NCBI GenBank assembly: GCA_900455155.1 | Contig: UGUC01000002.1 | Coordinates: forward strand, 1,612,001-1,676,000 | Direction: 5' to 3' | Source: Providencia stuartii | Lineage (GTDB): Bacteria > Pseudomonadota > Gammaproteobacteria > Enterobacterales > Enterobacteriaceae | DNA: 64,000 nt | Part shown: positions 8,418 to 18,102 of the stretch, piece by piece | Layout of the letters: each line of letters begins with the position of its first letter | Position numbering within the stretch: the stretch's first letter is position 1 | Program-made: the position numbers and the translations under genes | The notes under the pieces: generated by a model | What the model was told of the DNA's origin: nothing | The model's database searches: none | Seen by the model: the letters and a program-made list of their open reading frames with translations, nothing else

Positions 8418-11400
8418 ATGTCTTCAAAATTTCGTTATGAACTTCCTACACGCGGTGGTGATGTCCGTCATCTTGGATGCTTGATTGGGGCCGCGGGTGC
8501 ACTTGAATGTGCAGAGATGATAGAGCGTCATCAAGGGCCTGTGGTCATTATCACAAGAGACATGCAAAACACCTTACGTCTCCGCGATGAAATTCAACAG
8601 TTTACGCAACTGCCAATTGAAACATTGTCCGACTGGGAAACCTTGCCTTACGATAACTTTTCACCACATCAAGAAATTATCTCACACCGTTTATCAACAC
8701 TGTATCGCTTACCTACTATGCAAAAAGGGGTTTTGATCCTTCCGGTCAACACCTTAATGCAGAAGGTTTGCCCATCTGAATTTCTGGCTAGCCATGCACT
8801 CGTGATGGCTAAAGGTGACAAACTTTCGCGCGATAACTTGCGCGACGAGCTAGATAAGGCAGGCTATCGCCATGTTGAACAAGTTTTGGAACACGGGGAA
8901 TACGCTACACGTGGCGCATTATTAGACCTGTACCCAATGGGGAGCGCACTCCCTTACCGAATTGATTTCTTTGATGACGAAATTGATAGTCTGCGTACCT
9001 TTGATGTCGATAGCCAAAGAACGCTTGAAGAAGTTGAGAGCATCAACCTGTTGCCTGCACACGAGTTTCCAACAGACAAAGATGCCATCGAACGCTTCCG
9101 TAGCCAGTGGCGTGAACGATTCGAAGTCAGGCGTGACCCTGAACATATCTATCAACAAGTCAGCAAAAAAACACTTCCCACAGGGATTGAATACTGGCAA
9201 CCGCTCTTTTTTAGTCAACCTTTGCCATCGCTATTTGACTATCTCCCAACAAATACGTTGTTTATCTCACAGCACTACCAAGAAGCTGCCGAACGTTTCC
9301 AAAGTGATACCCAACAACGTTTCGAAAGCCGCGGTGTTGACCCGATGCGCCCCTTGTTGCCACCGACAGATTTATGGCTGACCGTCGAGCAACTCAATCA
9401 GGCATTAAAAAAATGGCCGCGAGTACAGCTATCTGTTGAAAAATTAGCCGATAAGGCAGCTAACACTAATTTAGATTACCTACCGTTGCCAGATATCGGT
9501 ACACAAGGGCAAAGTAAACAGCCGCTTGAAAAATTGCGTCAATTTGTTGAACATTTTGATGGCACCGTCATTTTCTCTGTTGAAAGTGAAGGCCGGCGCG
9601 AGACAGTCACTGAGTTACTGGGAAGGATCAAAATTCGCCCTGAGACTATTAGTCACTACTCCAGCCCAGTAAGCAACCGTTTTGCCATCATGATCGGGGC
9701 TGCTGAACACGGTTTTATTCAATCAGTACAACACCGTGCGTTGATATGTGAAAGTGATTTATTAGGGGAACGTGTTGTTCGTCGCCGTACAGATAACCGC
9801 CGAACCATCAATACTGATACGCTGATCCGTAACTTAGCCGAACTACGTCCTGGGCAGCCAGTTGTTCATATTGAGCACGGAGTGGGTCGTTACCAAGGGT
9901 TAACAACACTTGAAGCAGGTGGAATTAAAGCGGAATATTTGATTTTGACCTATGCGGGTAACGACAAGCTATATGTTCCTGTCTCATCCTTGCATCTTAT
10001 TAGCCGTTACTCCGGTGGTGCAGATGAAAATGCCCCGCTACACCGCCTTGGTAGCGATAGTTGGGGGAAAGCGCGACATAAAGCCGCAGAAAAAGTCCGT
10101 GATGTCGCGGCTGAACTACTTGATATCTATGCTCAGCGAGCCGCCAAACCCGGCTTTGCCTTTAAACATGACAAAGAGCAGTACCAAGAGTTTTGTCAAG
10201 GCTTCCCTTTTGAAACGACCCCCGATCAAGAGCAGGCAATTAATGCCGTGCTTAGCGATATGTGTCAACCTATCGCAATGGATCGCCTTGTGTGCGGTGA
10301 TGTCGGTTTCGGTAAAACCGAAGTCGCTATGAGAGCAGCTTTCTTAGCGATCAATAACAATAAACAGGTTGCGGTGCTTGTGCCTACCACTTTGCTGGCT
10401 CAACAACATTTCGATAATTTCCGTGACCGTTTCGCAAATTGGCCGGTAAGAATTGAAATGCTCTCTCGTTTCAAAACCGCCAAAGAGCAGCAACAGATAC
10501 TCGAAGAAACCGCTCAAGGGAAAGTCGATATTTTGATTGGTACCCACAAGTTACTGCAAAGTGACTTAGTGTGGCATGACTTAGGGTTGCTCGTGGTCGA
10601 TGAAGAGCACCGTTTTGGTGTCCGTCATAAAGAGCGTATTAAGGCTATGCGTGCGGATGTGGATATTTTAACGCTCACCGCAACCCCTATCCCTCGTACA
10701 CTCAATATGGCCATGAGTGGCATGCGGGATCTGTCGATTATCGCAACGCCTCCTGCTCGCCGTTTAGCCGTGAAAACCTTTGTACGCCAATATGATGACC
10801 TTGTGGTTCGTGAAGCCATTTTGCGTGAAACATTACGTGGAGGCCAAGTTTATTATCTCTACAACGATGTTGAAAATATTGAAAAAAGCCAAAAAACGTC
10901 TGGAAGAATTAGTACCAGAAGCGCGCTTTGTGGTCGGTCATGGGCAAATGCGTGAGCGCGAACTGGAGCGTGTGATGACCGATTTCCACCATCAACGCTT
11001 CAATGTCCTGATTTGTACGACCATCATTGAAACGGGTATCGATATTCCAACAGCGAATACCATCATTATTGAACGTGCAGACCATTTTGGCTTAGCGCAG
11101 CTACACCAGCTACGAGGTCGTGTAGGCCGCTCTCATCATCAAGCCTATGCCTATTTATTAACGCCACATCCAAAAGCGATGACTGCTGACGCACATAAAC
11201 GTTTAGAAGCTATCTCTTCCCTTGAAGATCTTGGTGCGGGATTTGCCCTTGCCACTCATGATTTGGAAATTCGGGGTGCGGGTGAATTGCTCGGTGAAGA
11301 TCAAAGCGGGCAGATGACGACGATCGGGTTTACGCTGTATATGGAGTTACTGGAAAGCGCGGTAGAGGCATTAAAAGATGGGCGTGAGCCTTCATTAGAG

Positions 11401-11865
11401 GACTTAGTTAATCAGCAAACAGAAGTTGAACTGCGCATGCCCGTGCTGCTTCCCGACGATTACATTCATGATGTTAATATTCGTTTATCGTTCTATAAGC
11501 GTATCGCCAGTGCTCATAATGAAGATGAGTTAAATGATCTTCGTACTGAGCTGGTTGACCGTTTTGGCACATTACCCGATGCTGGACGTTTCTTACTTGC
11601 CAGCGCGGCTATCAGGCTAGAAGCGGAAAAATTAGGTATCAAGCGAATTGAAGCTCATGAGCAAGGTGGATTTATTGAATTTGGTGAAAAACATAAAGTC
11701 TCGCCAAACTTCTTAATCAGTCTATTACAAAATCAACCGAAAACCTTCCGCCTCGATGGTCCTGTAAGGTTGAAATTTGTGCATGACCTCAGCGAGCGCG
11801 TGACACGCATTGAGTTTATCAAACAGTTGTTGCGTGACTGTGCGGATAACTTACTAGAAGCATAA
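8418..11865 (+). CDS. mfd: Transcription-repair coupling factor Mfd (single frameshift)
   Basis: Mfd pushes or releases stalled RNA polymerase and recruits UvrA. The frame opens with a UvrB-like region, has the RNAP-interaction region near residues 475-545, Walker A CGDVGFGKTE (about 625) and DEEH (about 727). Reading breaks at a run of six A (10882-10887) and continues in another frame with EKAKKRLEELVPEARFVVGHGQMRERELERVM. Removing one A yields exactly 1148 residues, the length of E. coli Mfd. The frameshift is most likely a homopolymer error, not loss of function. Confidence 0.93.
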
Positions 11866-11888
11866 TCTATGATGCGTTAGAACAAATG

Positions 11889-11926
11889 AAAAGCCCCAGC
11901 CACATAATAATGTTACTGGGGCTTTT
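11889..11926. terminator. Bidirectional terminator between mfd and ycfJ-like gene
   Basis: The perfect stem AAAAGCCCCAG / CTGGGGCTTTT with a 16-base loop lies between convergent genes; T-tracts on both strands suit termination in both directions. Confidence 0.88.
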
Positions 11927-11936
11927 CCGCTCATTT

Positions 11937-12545
11937 TTATTCAAAATAAGCGTAGGTGTTTTTTCCCGCATAAATCTCTACGGCATTATTCATATTCAGC
12001 GAATTTCGGCTAGCTTCATCAAGTTTGACGCAATAAAACGGCACTAATGCATCAGTCTGGTTACGTGCCGCTTTACAAAGTTGACTACTAGAGGTACTTA
12101 AATCTAATCGCCCATTTTCATCAAGGGGGATAAATAGTCCTGGATCATAAACGGTGCGTACTTTGCCTAAGGTATTACCAATACGGTATACCACATCATA
12201 ACCCACAATAATTTGTTCTACTTTTTCTGTTACTATGCATTTACGATTGTCACGTTCAAGTAGTGATGATAAGGAGTCCTTTTGGAGTGCCTCAATCATA
12301 AATACCATCTTACATTCACTTTGAGCTGGGTGATAGCGCGATAGATATTCCTGATTAAATCCATCAAATATCCCCATAACTGAACAATTCTCCTGTTCAA
12401 TCAGCCGATGCGATTTTATTGGCTCTATCGAAATTACCGTCGCCAACCGACTTTCATCCTTGGAGAAACGCAGCGAAGTTATTGATACAATAATAATAAG
12501 GCAAATAACTATTGCTGCTAATAACACCTTATATGTTAGCTTCAT
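11937..12545 (-). CDS. YcfJ-like membrane-anchored protein lacking the glycine zipper
   Basis: A 202-residue protein with an N-terminal membrane anchor (about residues 7-26). Two blocks resemble E. coli YcfJ: ATVISIEPIK shortly after the anchor, and C...EKVEQIIVGYDVVYRIGNTLGKVRTV with a DPGLFIPLDENGRL block near residues 115-148. The central Gly-rich 2TM zipper typical of YcfJ and rickettsial 17-kDa antigens is absent and replaced by about 50 unrelated residues with paired cysteines. A C-terminal extension with two further cysteines follows. The location between ndh and mfd also fits ycfJ. Function unknown. Confidence 0.6.
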   Translation of the reverse strand: MKLTYKVLLAAIVICLIIIVSITSLRFSKDESRLATVISIEPIKSHRLIEQENCSVMGIFDGFNQEYLSRYHPAQSECKMVFMIEALQKDSLSSLLERDNRKCIVTEKVEQIIVGYDVVYRIGNTLGKVRTVYDPGLFIPLDENGRLDLSTSSSQLCKAARNQTDALVPFYCVKLDEASRNSLNMNNAVEIYAGKNTYAYFE

Positions 12546-13298
12546 AGGCTGCCCTTATTAATGACAATGTTAGTGAATAGTCCCATTGTAACTTTTCGCT
12601 TTAATAATTCGATAGTTACTGGCAAAACAATCAAAAGATTTAGAGTTTTCTTAATCAAGAACAAGTCAATAAAAATTTAACTTACTCCTGTTGGTTGTTA
12701 AGTCAATAAATTAAATTTTAATCTATTTTCACATATTGATTACGATCAATTTTTGGTAATTATAATTATAAAAAAGTCTTTTTTACACTTATTTTAAGTA
12801 ATAACACGAAGATGTCTTTTTATTAATTTCTATCAATTTTCCCCTTTATTTTTTTATTTCTCATTCAATGAATGCAAACGACCTTTTTAATTTTCATCAG
12901 AGAACATGACTAGCATTTTTTATATTACCTTTTCTTGCCTACCGCTTTAACATGATTTCACCCCATTTCTATTTACCTAGCGGCAACGCCCATTGAGAGC
13001 GGTTTTTAGGTGACACTATGAGGTTGATACTCGCATGACTCAACGGATACTTTTATAACTTTATATAAAACAAAAATTCCACATAATAGAAGGTAGCAAC
13101 TGCCAATAATAAGTATATTAGCTTATAAGCTAATCCGGAATTTAATTAAAATGGCATATTTAAATTAATGCCGCTTCATATCAGCCATCTTTATAGTTGT
13201 ACCTCCTATAATGTATTTAATCGTTGGGGTTCGCTCAAAATAGTTTACTCATAAATAATCAATCAATTGATTAAAGTTTATATTTAAAAATACTTATA
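12546..13298. other. Gene-poor AT-rich region with an 18-base palindrome
   Basis: Some 750 bases between the ycfJ-like gene and ndh hold no convincing protein gene. The upstream end must carry the ycfJ-like promoter. A perfect palindrome ATTAGCTTATAAGCTAAT lies at 13117-13134, and a GGCAT/ATGCC inverted repeat flanks an AT core shortly after it. In E. coli this neighbourhood contains bhsA and ycfS; neither is visible. Confidence 0.5.
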
Positions 13299-13333
13299 AA
13301 AAATCCCCGTTTAATGAAAAACGAGGATTTTTC
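13299..13333 (-). terminator. Terminator downstream of ndh
   Basis: The inverted repeat AAAATCCTCGTTTT / AAACGGGGATTTTT (minus strand) with a short loop is followed by a T-run. Confidence 0.75.
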
Positions 13334-13358
13334 CTATTTATTGCGACTGACTAAAACG

Positions 13359-14663
13359 TTAGTGAAGTTTTAATTTCGGACGAATAATGCGGTTAATACT
13401 TCCGACTAACATCATTAACCCTGTTTTCACATAGCCATGAAGCGCAATTTGGTGCATTCGATACAATGAGATATACACAAAACGTGCAATACGCCCTTCC
13501 ACCATCATATCCCCACGCATCAAGTTACCCATTAAGCTACCCACGGTACTAAAACGCGATAAAGAGACTAAAGAGCCATGGTCTTTATAGATATAATCTT
13601 TTAGTGGCTTATCTTTTATCATCGCCAAAATATTATCATAACAGCGGCTCGCCATTTGGTGTGCAGATTGCGCTCTAGGTGGCACAAAACCACCGTCAGG
13701 CTTAGCGCATGAGGCACAGTCACCAATCGCAAAAATGGTATCATCGCGGGTTGTCTGTAATGTCGACTTAACGACCAACTGATTGATACGATTCGTTTCT
13801 AACCCCGCAATCTCTTTCATAAAATCAGGTGCCTTGATACCGGCTGCCCATACCATTAAGTCAGCACGAATTTTCTCACCCTCTTTTGTATTCAAGCCAT
13901 CGTCATCAGCGCTGGTCACCATCGTTTTAGTTAGCACTTTTACGCCTAACTTATTTAACTCTTGATGTGCTGCCGCAGAAATACGTGGTGGTAATGCAGG
14001 CAGAATACGTTCACCGGCTTCGACTAATGTCACATTTAACGCGTCAGTATCTAATCCTTTAAATCCATAACTGGTTAGCTGCTCTACCGCGTTATACAAC
14101 TCAGCCGACAACTCAACACCTGTAGCTCCAGCTCCAACAATCGCAATATTCACTTTCTCTTCTGCATTGTCGCGAACAGAATAACGTAAAAATAGATTAA
14201 GCATTTCATCGTGGAATCGATGGGCTTGTTGCGGATTATCTAAGAAAATACAATGCTCTTTAACACCCGGCGTACCAAAATCATTTGAAGTACTACCTAG
14301 TGCCATGACTAAAATGTCATAATCAATTTCACGCTCAGGAACCAATAACTCCGCGTTTTTATCCCGTAATTCACCCAAAATGATCTTTTTATTGTCACGA
14401 TCGATTTGTGTCAAAGAGCCTAATTGGAAGTTAAATGCGTTGTGACGAGCATGGGCAAGATAGCTCAAGGCATCCACACCATCATCTAAAGAGCCTGTTG
14501 CTACTTCATGTAACAGAGGTTTCCATAAATGACTTGGATTACGATCCACTAAAGTGATTTCTGCACGTTTTTTACGCCCTAATTTACGACCTAGTCGTGT
14601 TGCTAGCTCTAAGCCGCCAGCACCACCACCGACAATCACAATTTTTGGTTGAGAAAAGGCCAT
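13359..14663 (-). CDS. ndh: Type II NADH:quinone oxidoreductase Ndh
   Basis: The single-subunit, non-proton-pumping NADH dehydrogenase of the aerobic respiratory chain, a peripheral FAD protein on the cytoplasmic membrane face. From the ATG at 14663 ([17 protein letters not shown]), preceded by GGGA, it is 434 residues, the same as E. coli. Dinucleotide folds are seen at [10 protein letters not shown] (FAD) and [17 protein letters not shown] (NADH), with the FAD motif FAIGDCASC. The basic C-terminal tail [10 protein letters not shown] is the membrane-association part. Two perfect FNR boxes upstream imply anaerobic repression as in E. coli. Confidence 0.96.
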   Translation of the reverse strand: MAFSQPKIVIVGGGAGGLELATRLGRKLGRKKRAEITLVDRNPSHLWKPLLHEVATGSLDDGVDALSYLAHARHNAFNFQLGSLTQIDRDNKKIILGELRDKNAELLVPEREIDYDILVMALGSTSNDFGTPGVKEHCIFLDNPQQAHRFHDEMLNLFLRYSVRDNAEEKVNIAIVGAGATGVELSAELYNAVEQLTSYGFKGLDTDALNVTLVEAGERILPALPPRISAAAHQELNKLGVKVLTKTMVTSADDDGLNTKEGEKIRADLMVWAAGIKAPDFMKEIAGLETNRINQLVVKSTLQTTRDDTIFAIGDCASCAKPDGGFVPPRAQSAHQMASRCYDNILAMIKDKPLKDYIYKDHGSLVSLSRFSTVGSLMGNLMRGDMMVEGRIARFVYISLYRMHQIALHGYVKTGLMMLVGSINRIIRPKLKLH

Positions 14664-14800
14664 ATTTCCCTCATTGCAAAATAAATTAATGTTATTTAAG
14701 CCTGATTCGAAATAAAAAAACTTAAATAACATTAATCACCACTTATAAGACCAAAAGTTTGTTGAGGATAACATGCTTGGTCATTTGGTCATACCAAATA

Positions 14801-14814
14801 TTGATGTATATCAA
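14801..14814 (-). promoter_or_regulatory. FNR box, ndh-proximal
   Basis: TTGATGTATATCAA is an exact match to the FNR consensus TTGAT-N4-ATCAA. It lies about 140 bases upstream of the ndh start; repression of ndh by FNR is established in E. coli. Confidence 0.85.
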
Positions 14815-14890
14815 ATTAATTGATTAATATGACAGCGATCACAAAAAAGTGTGATTCATTAGCAAAATGAAACGAGTCAGCTTGCATAGA

Positions 14891-14904
14891 TTGATATTAA
14901 TCAA
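14891..14904 (-). promoter_or_regulatory. FNR box, ndh-distal
   Basis: TTGATATTAATCAA is a second exact FNR consensus, centred 90 bases from the first. A two-site arrangement is also found at E. coli ndh, with closer spacing. Confidence 0.82.
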
Positions 14905-14930
14905 TATTTGAGCCAATTTCCAATCTATTT

Positions 14931-14949
14931 GATAATGAGAATCAGTTAT
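14931..14949. promoter_or_regulatory. Possible Fur box
   Basis: GATAATGAGAATCAGTTAT matches 14 of 19 bases of the Fur consensus, with the left half nearly perfect. It lies in the divergent region between ndh and the small membrane protein gene; which gene it would control is unclear. Confidence 0.4.
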
Positions 14950-15164
14950 TATTGGTAGTCAATATATGTGGACTTAAGGGGGTCATGACAGCTTATTGTT
15001 CACTAAGGGCTTACAAAAAAAGCGGGATAGTGTAAATTTTGTAGAGAAAACAACCCATATTAGAGATCATCATTTGGCTATTTTTGGCTAGTTTCTCTGA
15101 TAAATCTCTCGGTTTTTATCATTTCGGCGGTAAACGGCATCGTTCTTGTTGAAAGGCATAATTA

Positions 15165-15653
15165 ATGAAATTTATTTTATATCAAATCATTACTAGCATT
15201 GTATCGAGCATTATTTGTATCTATCATCTTGTTACACTCTATCTTGTCTTTTCCTCTTTGCCTTTTGAGCTGTCCAGTGGTTATTTTTTAATAACTAAAA
15301 TAACGATAATATTTCTTTCATTATACGTGATCGTTATTAATGAAGTGGCGAGACGGAACAAACGCTGGGAGCTTTGTGTTAATTTATTTAAATATAAAAA
15401 ACAAAATAATATTCAACGAATTGATTTATTTATTCTTTTTTCATTTTCACTTGTCATCACCTACATCGTTACTCTACTGTTTAGTTTGCTACTCATCTTA
15501 CTCATTCGCCTAAATCCAACCTTCTTGGAAAACCTCAATATTTGGATGTTACATATGACGATCACCGTCATTAAATATGCAACTTTATTGCTATGTTTAA
15601 TCCCTTTATATAAAGCATTTATCGCCTATAAAAAGCAAAAAAACGATAAGTGA
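15165..15653 (+). CDS. Hypothetical membrane protein
   Basis: A 162-residue hydrophobic protein I do not recognise. It has about four predicted membrane segments (residues 5-28, 42-59, 88-113, 127-150) separated by a basic cytoplasmic-looking loop (EVARRNKRWELCVNLFKYKKQNN, near 60-82) and a lysine-rich tail. No conserved motif is evident. A hairpin follows at 15663-15690, so it is probably transcribed apart from the acyl-reductase operon downstream. Being at the edge of a region absent from E. coli at this locus, it may belong to the same insertion. Confidence 0.6.
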   Translation: MKFILYQIITSIVSSIICIYHLVTLYLVFSSLPFELSSGYFLITKITIIFLSLYVIVINEVARRNKRWELCVNLFKYKKQNNIQRIDLFILFSFSLVITYIVTLLFSLLLILLIRLNPTFLENLNIWMLHMTITVIKYATLLLCLIPLYKAFIAYKKQKNDK

Positions 15654-15662
15654 GACATTGTA

Positions 15663-15690
15663 GCGAAGAGATATCACTTTACCTCTTCGC
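15663..15690 (+). terminator. Hairpin after the hypothetical membrane protein gene
   Basis: The perfect stem GCGAAGAG / CTCTTCGC has a 12-base loop and no strong T-run, so it is a weak or factor-assisted terminator. Confidence 0.5.
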
Positions 15691-15964
15691 ACTTAAAAGC
15701 ACGCTATGTCATCCCCATTAACTTTTTATACTGCTTGATCACTTAAATAAATCAATAACACAACTAAATTAAGTGACACTTTCTATTTACCAACGATTAA
15801 TATTTCCCCAATCCGCTATAAATACCACTAACAAAACGGCTTTCATGATAACTTTTCAAACTTAAAATTCTCCTAAAGTGATAACTGCAACGCTTGATTC
15901 AGAATATTTACCTTTAGTTAGGTCATATAATAAAACTTAATAATAACTAAGCATTCTGATATAA
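15691..15964 (+). promoter_or_regulatory. Probable promoter region of the lux-like operon
   Basis: A 270-base AT-rich leader. It holds the inverted repeat TCACTTAA (15739-15746) / TTAAGTGA (15769-15776), a possible regulator site or stem, and a TATAAT hexamer at 15926-15931, about 35 bases before the first start codon. No good -35 element is seen at the usual distance. Confidence 0.4.
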
Positions 15965-17014
15965 GTGAAAAAAATGTCTGAGAACACAAGCAATCCTATT
16001 GATTTACTTATCAATAACCCGCAACCCTATGCGCCAGAAAGTATTGATGATGCGTTATTTTCAGCCGCAATGAAACAAGCTGATACCTGGCATTTAAACC
16101 GTAATGTTAATTATGCAAAGTTATGGGAAACAGAAGCCAACCCTCTGATCCCTATTAATTTGTTTAAAACCATGGATTTGGCGACAAATACCCAGCTTGA
16201 TGGTATATGGTTAAATAGTTCAGGTACTGGGCAACATGGGAAAACACGCGTTTTCTTTGACAATCTCAGTTTAAAACGTATTGAAACGGCTATGGTACAA
16301 ATTTTTTTGCATAATCATTTGATTTCAACCACACCTTCTCGCTTTTTAATGTTATCTCCTGATCCCGCCACAGGTGAGCATGCAGGTTATGCCACTGCCT
16401 TTTTAAAGTTCACCCAATGTGCCCCAATACAAGAGCTTGTTTTTACTGTGTCAGAGCAAGGTCAATTTGATAGTGAGTTAGCGTGGTCTACACTCAAACG
16501 CTGGGCTAATGATCCTGCCCCTATCTATATTTTAGGCTTAACACTGTTTTTTGAATTTTTATGCCTAAAACGCCCTGAACCATTTACCTTGAAATCACCG
16601 ATAAAAGGCTTAACCGGCGGTGGTTGGAAAGGGATGACAAAACAACTTGAACGCCCTGAGATTATTCAAGGTTTGCAACACGTTTTACAAGCGCCTAGCG
16701 TCGATATTCGCGATATTTATGGTATGACTGAACATCCTCTTCACTACATTAGTTGTCCTGAAGGTCATTTTCATCTCCCTGCTTATTCACGTTTTTCAAT
16801 CATGGCTGAAGATGGGAGCCATGCACCAGAAAATAAAAATGGACTCATTGTACTTGAAAGCCCTCTGTTTGCCTCAATACCTTCACATCGCTTATTAACG
16901 CAAGATCTGGGCTGTTGGGGCAATAATTGTGCCTGTGGTCAACCGCTACCCTTCCTGCGCTATCTAGGACGAGCATCTACCCCAGAGGGCACCTGTGCGG
17001 CACAAGTAAAATGA
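15965..17014 (+). CDS. LuxE-like acyl-protein synthetase
   Basis: A 349-residue protein of the LuxE/PaaK adenylate-forming group. In luminous bacteria LuxE activates a fatty acid as acyl-AMP, holds it on a C-terminal cysteine and hands it to the reductase LuxC. Seen here: NSSGTGQHGKTRVF (phosphate-binding loop, about residue 78), GLTGGGWKG, RDIYGMTEH, the TQDLGCW segment with a CxCGQPLP loop, and a C-terminal EGTCAAQ whose Cys344 sits where the LuxE acyl cysteine lies. The stop overlaps the next start (ATGA). There are no luciferase genes, so the product is not light. Natural acyl substrate unknown. Confidence 0.8.
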   Translation: MKKMSENTSNPIDLLINNPQPYAPESIDDALFSAAMKQADTWHLNRNVNYAKLWETEANPLIPINLFKTMDLATNTQLDGIWLNSSGTGQHGKTRVFFDNLSLKRIETAMVQIFLHNHLISTTPSRFLMLSPDPATGEHAGYATAFLKFTQCAPIQELVFTVSEQGQFDSELAWSTLKRWANDPAPIYILGLTLFFEFLCLKRPEPFTLKSPIKGLTGGGWKGMTKQLERPEIIQGLQHVLQAPSVDIRDIYGMTEHPLHYISCPEGHFHLPAYSRFSIMAEDGSHAPENKNGLIVLESPLFASIPSHRLLTQDLGCWGNNCACGQPLPFLRYLGRASTPEGTCAAQVK

Positions 17015-18102
17015 AAAACTCACTACAAACGCGTGTAAATAAAATCAAACTGTGCCTAACAACTTTGCGTGAAGCTAATTGGTCGTTTTCGGAAGATGAA
17101 AATACGCAACAATTTTGTTTATCGCGTTTGGAGCGTCTGACTGAAAATCAGTTATTGGAACAAAAGATCCATCGTGAATTAGGTGGAAAATATTGGCATG
17201 CACCGAAGCGTTTGCTGATTATTGTTTCTGAAAAAGATCCATTAGGTACACTAGAAGCGCTATGTGCCGCTTACCTTATTGGCAGTAAAATTCGCCTGAA
17301 AGCCCGCATATCAATCAATTATTTGCAACAGGTTAAACGCATTCTGTCACTTGATGATGAGGAGTGTGAAATCATTGATTGGCAAAGTCATTTACAAAAT
17401 GATCAGCAGATACTCTCTGGCGTCGATACGGTCTTACTCGCAGGGGGCGAGGCATTAATCCAACACTATCGCCAAATCACACCGCCACATATCAAATTGG
17501 TCGAACTAGGGCCAAAAATCAGTGGCATGGCAATCATTGGCAAGCAACTTCCTGCAATTGAATTGATTTTGTACGATATCACCCTTTTTCATCAACAAGT
17601 CTGTAGCTCACCTCGATTCATTTTGTTGGATAACCCCTTAGCGGCAGAAGCGCTTTATCATCAACTGATAACCACACTTGATCACCTTCCCATTTTGTCT
17701 GACAACCTACGCTTACAAGGCATATCGCAATTTCGCGAACATCGGTTCACTTATTCGCTATCCGCTCCCGATAAGCCGAGTGTTTACAGTGAAAAAACAG
17801 GCTGGGGAGTCACTTATCAAACAGAGTTTGCCCCTCAAGCATGGTTAACTCAGGGCTTTCAACTCGTCGTTGCTTCTATCGAAGATAGCCTAAAACAAGC
17901 GCAAACACTTTGGCCTGGGCGCCTACAGACCCTTGGTTATTTTGGCGATTTAGATTCTTTGTCATTACAACAATACAGTTTTACCCGTTATTGCCCAATT
18001 GGTCGCATGCACCAGCGCCCTATTCATGCGCCGCATGATGGCTTTTTCATGCTATCTGCCCTCGTTAACTTTATCAGTAAGGAAGAAAATGGCGATAAAT
18101 AA
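17011..18102 (+). CDS. LuxC-like acyl reductase (aldehyde-forming)
   Basis: A 363-residue member of the LuxC acyl-CoA/acyl-protein reductase family, which uses NADPH to turn a thioester-bound acyl group into an aldehyde. The acyl-accepting cysteine is Cys198 in FHQQVCSSPRFIL, matching the QQxCSSP motif of LuxC. The start at 17011 overlaps the LuxE-like gene by four bases; an earlier in-frame start inside that gene is rejected. It is shorter than Vibrio LuxC (about 480 residues). It overlaps the next gene by 14 bases. Together with the LuxE-like protein it should form a fatty-acid-reductase-like pair. Confidence 0.8.
   Translation: MKNSLQTRVNKIKLCLTTLREANWSFSEDENTQQFCLSRLERLTENQLLEQKIHRELGGKYWHAPKRLLIIVSEKDPLGTLEALCAAYLIGSKIRLKARISINYLQQVKRILSLDDEECEIIDWQSHLQNDQQILSGVDTVLLAGGEALIQHYRQITPPHIKLVELGPKISGMAIIGKQLPAIELILYDITLFHQQVCSSPRFILLDNPLAAEALYHQLITTLDHLPILSDNLRLQGISQFREHRFTYSLSAPDKPSVYSEKTGWGVTYQTEFAPQAWLTQGFQLVVASIEDSLKQAQTLWPGRLQTLGYFGDLDSLSLQQYSFTRYCPIGRMHQRPIHAPHDGFFMLSALVNFISKEENGDK

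Noticed and set aside
10780-11865. A separate 361-residue helicase-like gene overlapping mfd
   Set aside because: It is the C-terminal half of mfd in the frame reached after a one-base indel; its first 30 or so residues are out-of-frame noise.
15965-18102. A bioluminescence (lux) operon
   Set aside because: LuxE- and LuxC-like proteins are present, but there is no luciferase (LuxA/B), LuxD thioesterase or LuxG, and the LuxC-like protein is much shorter.
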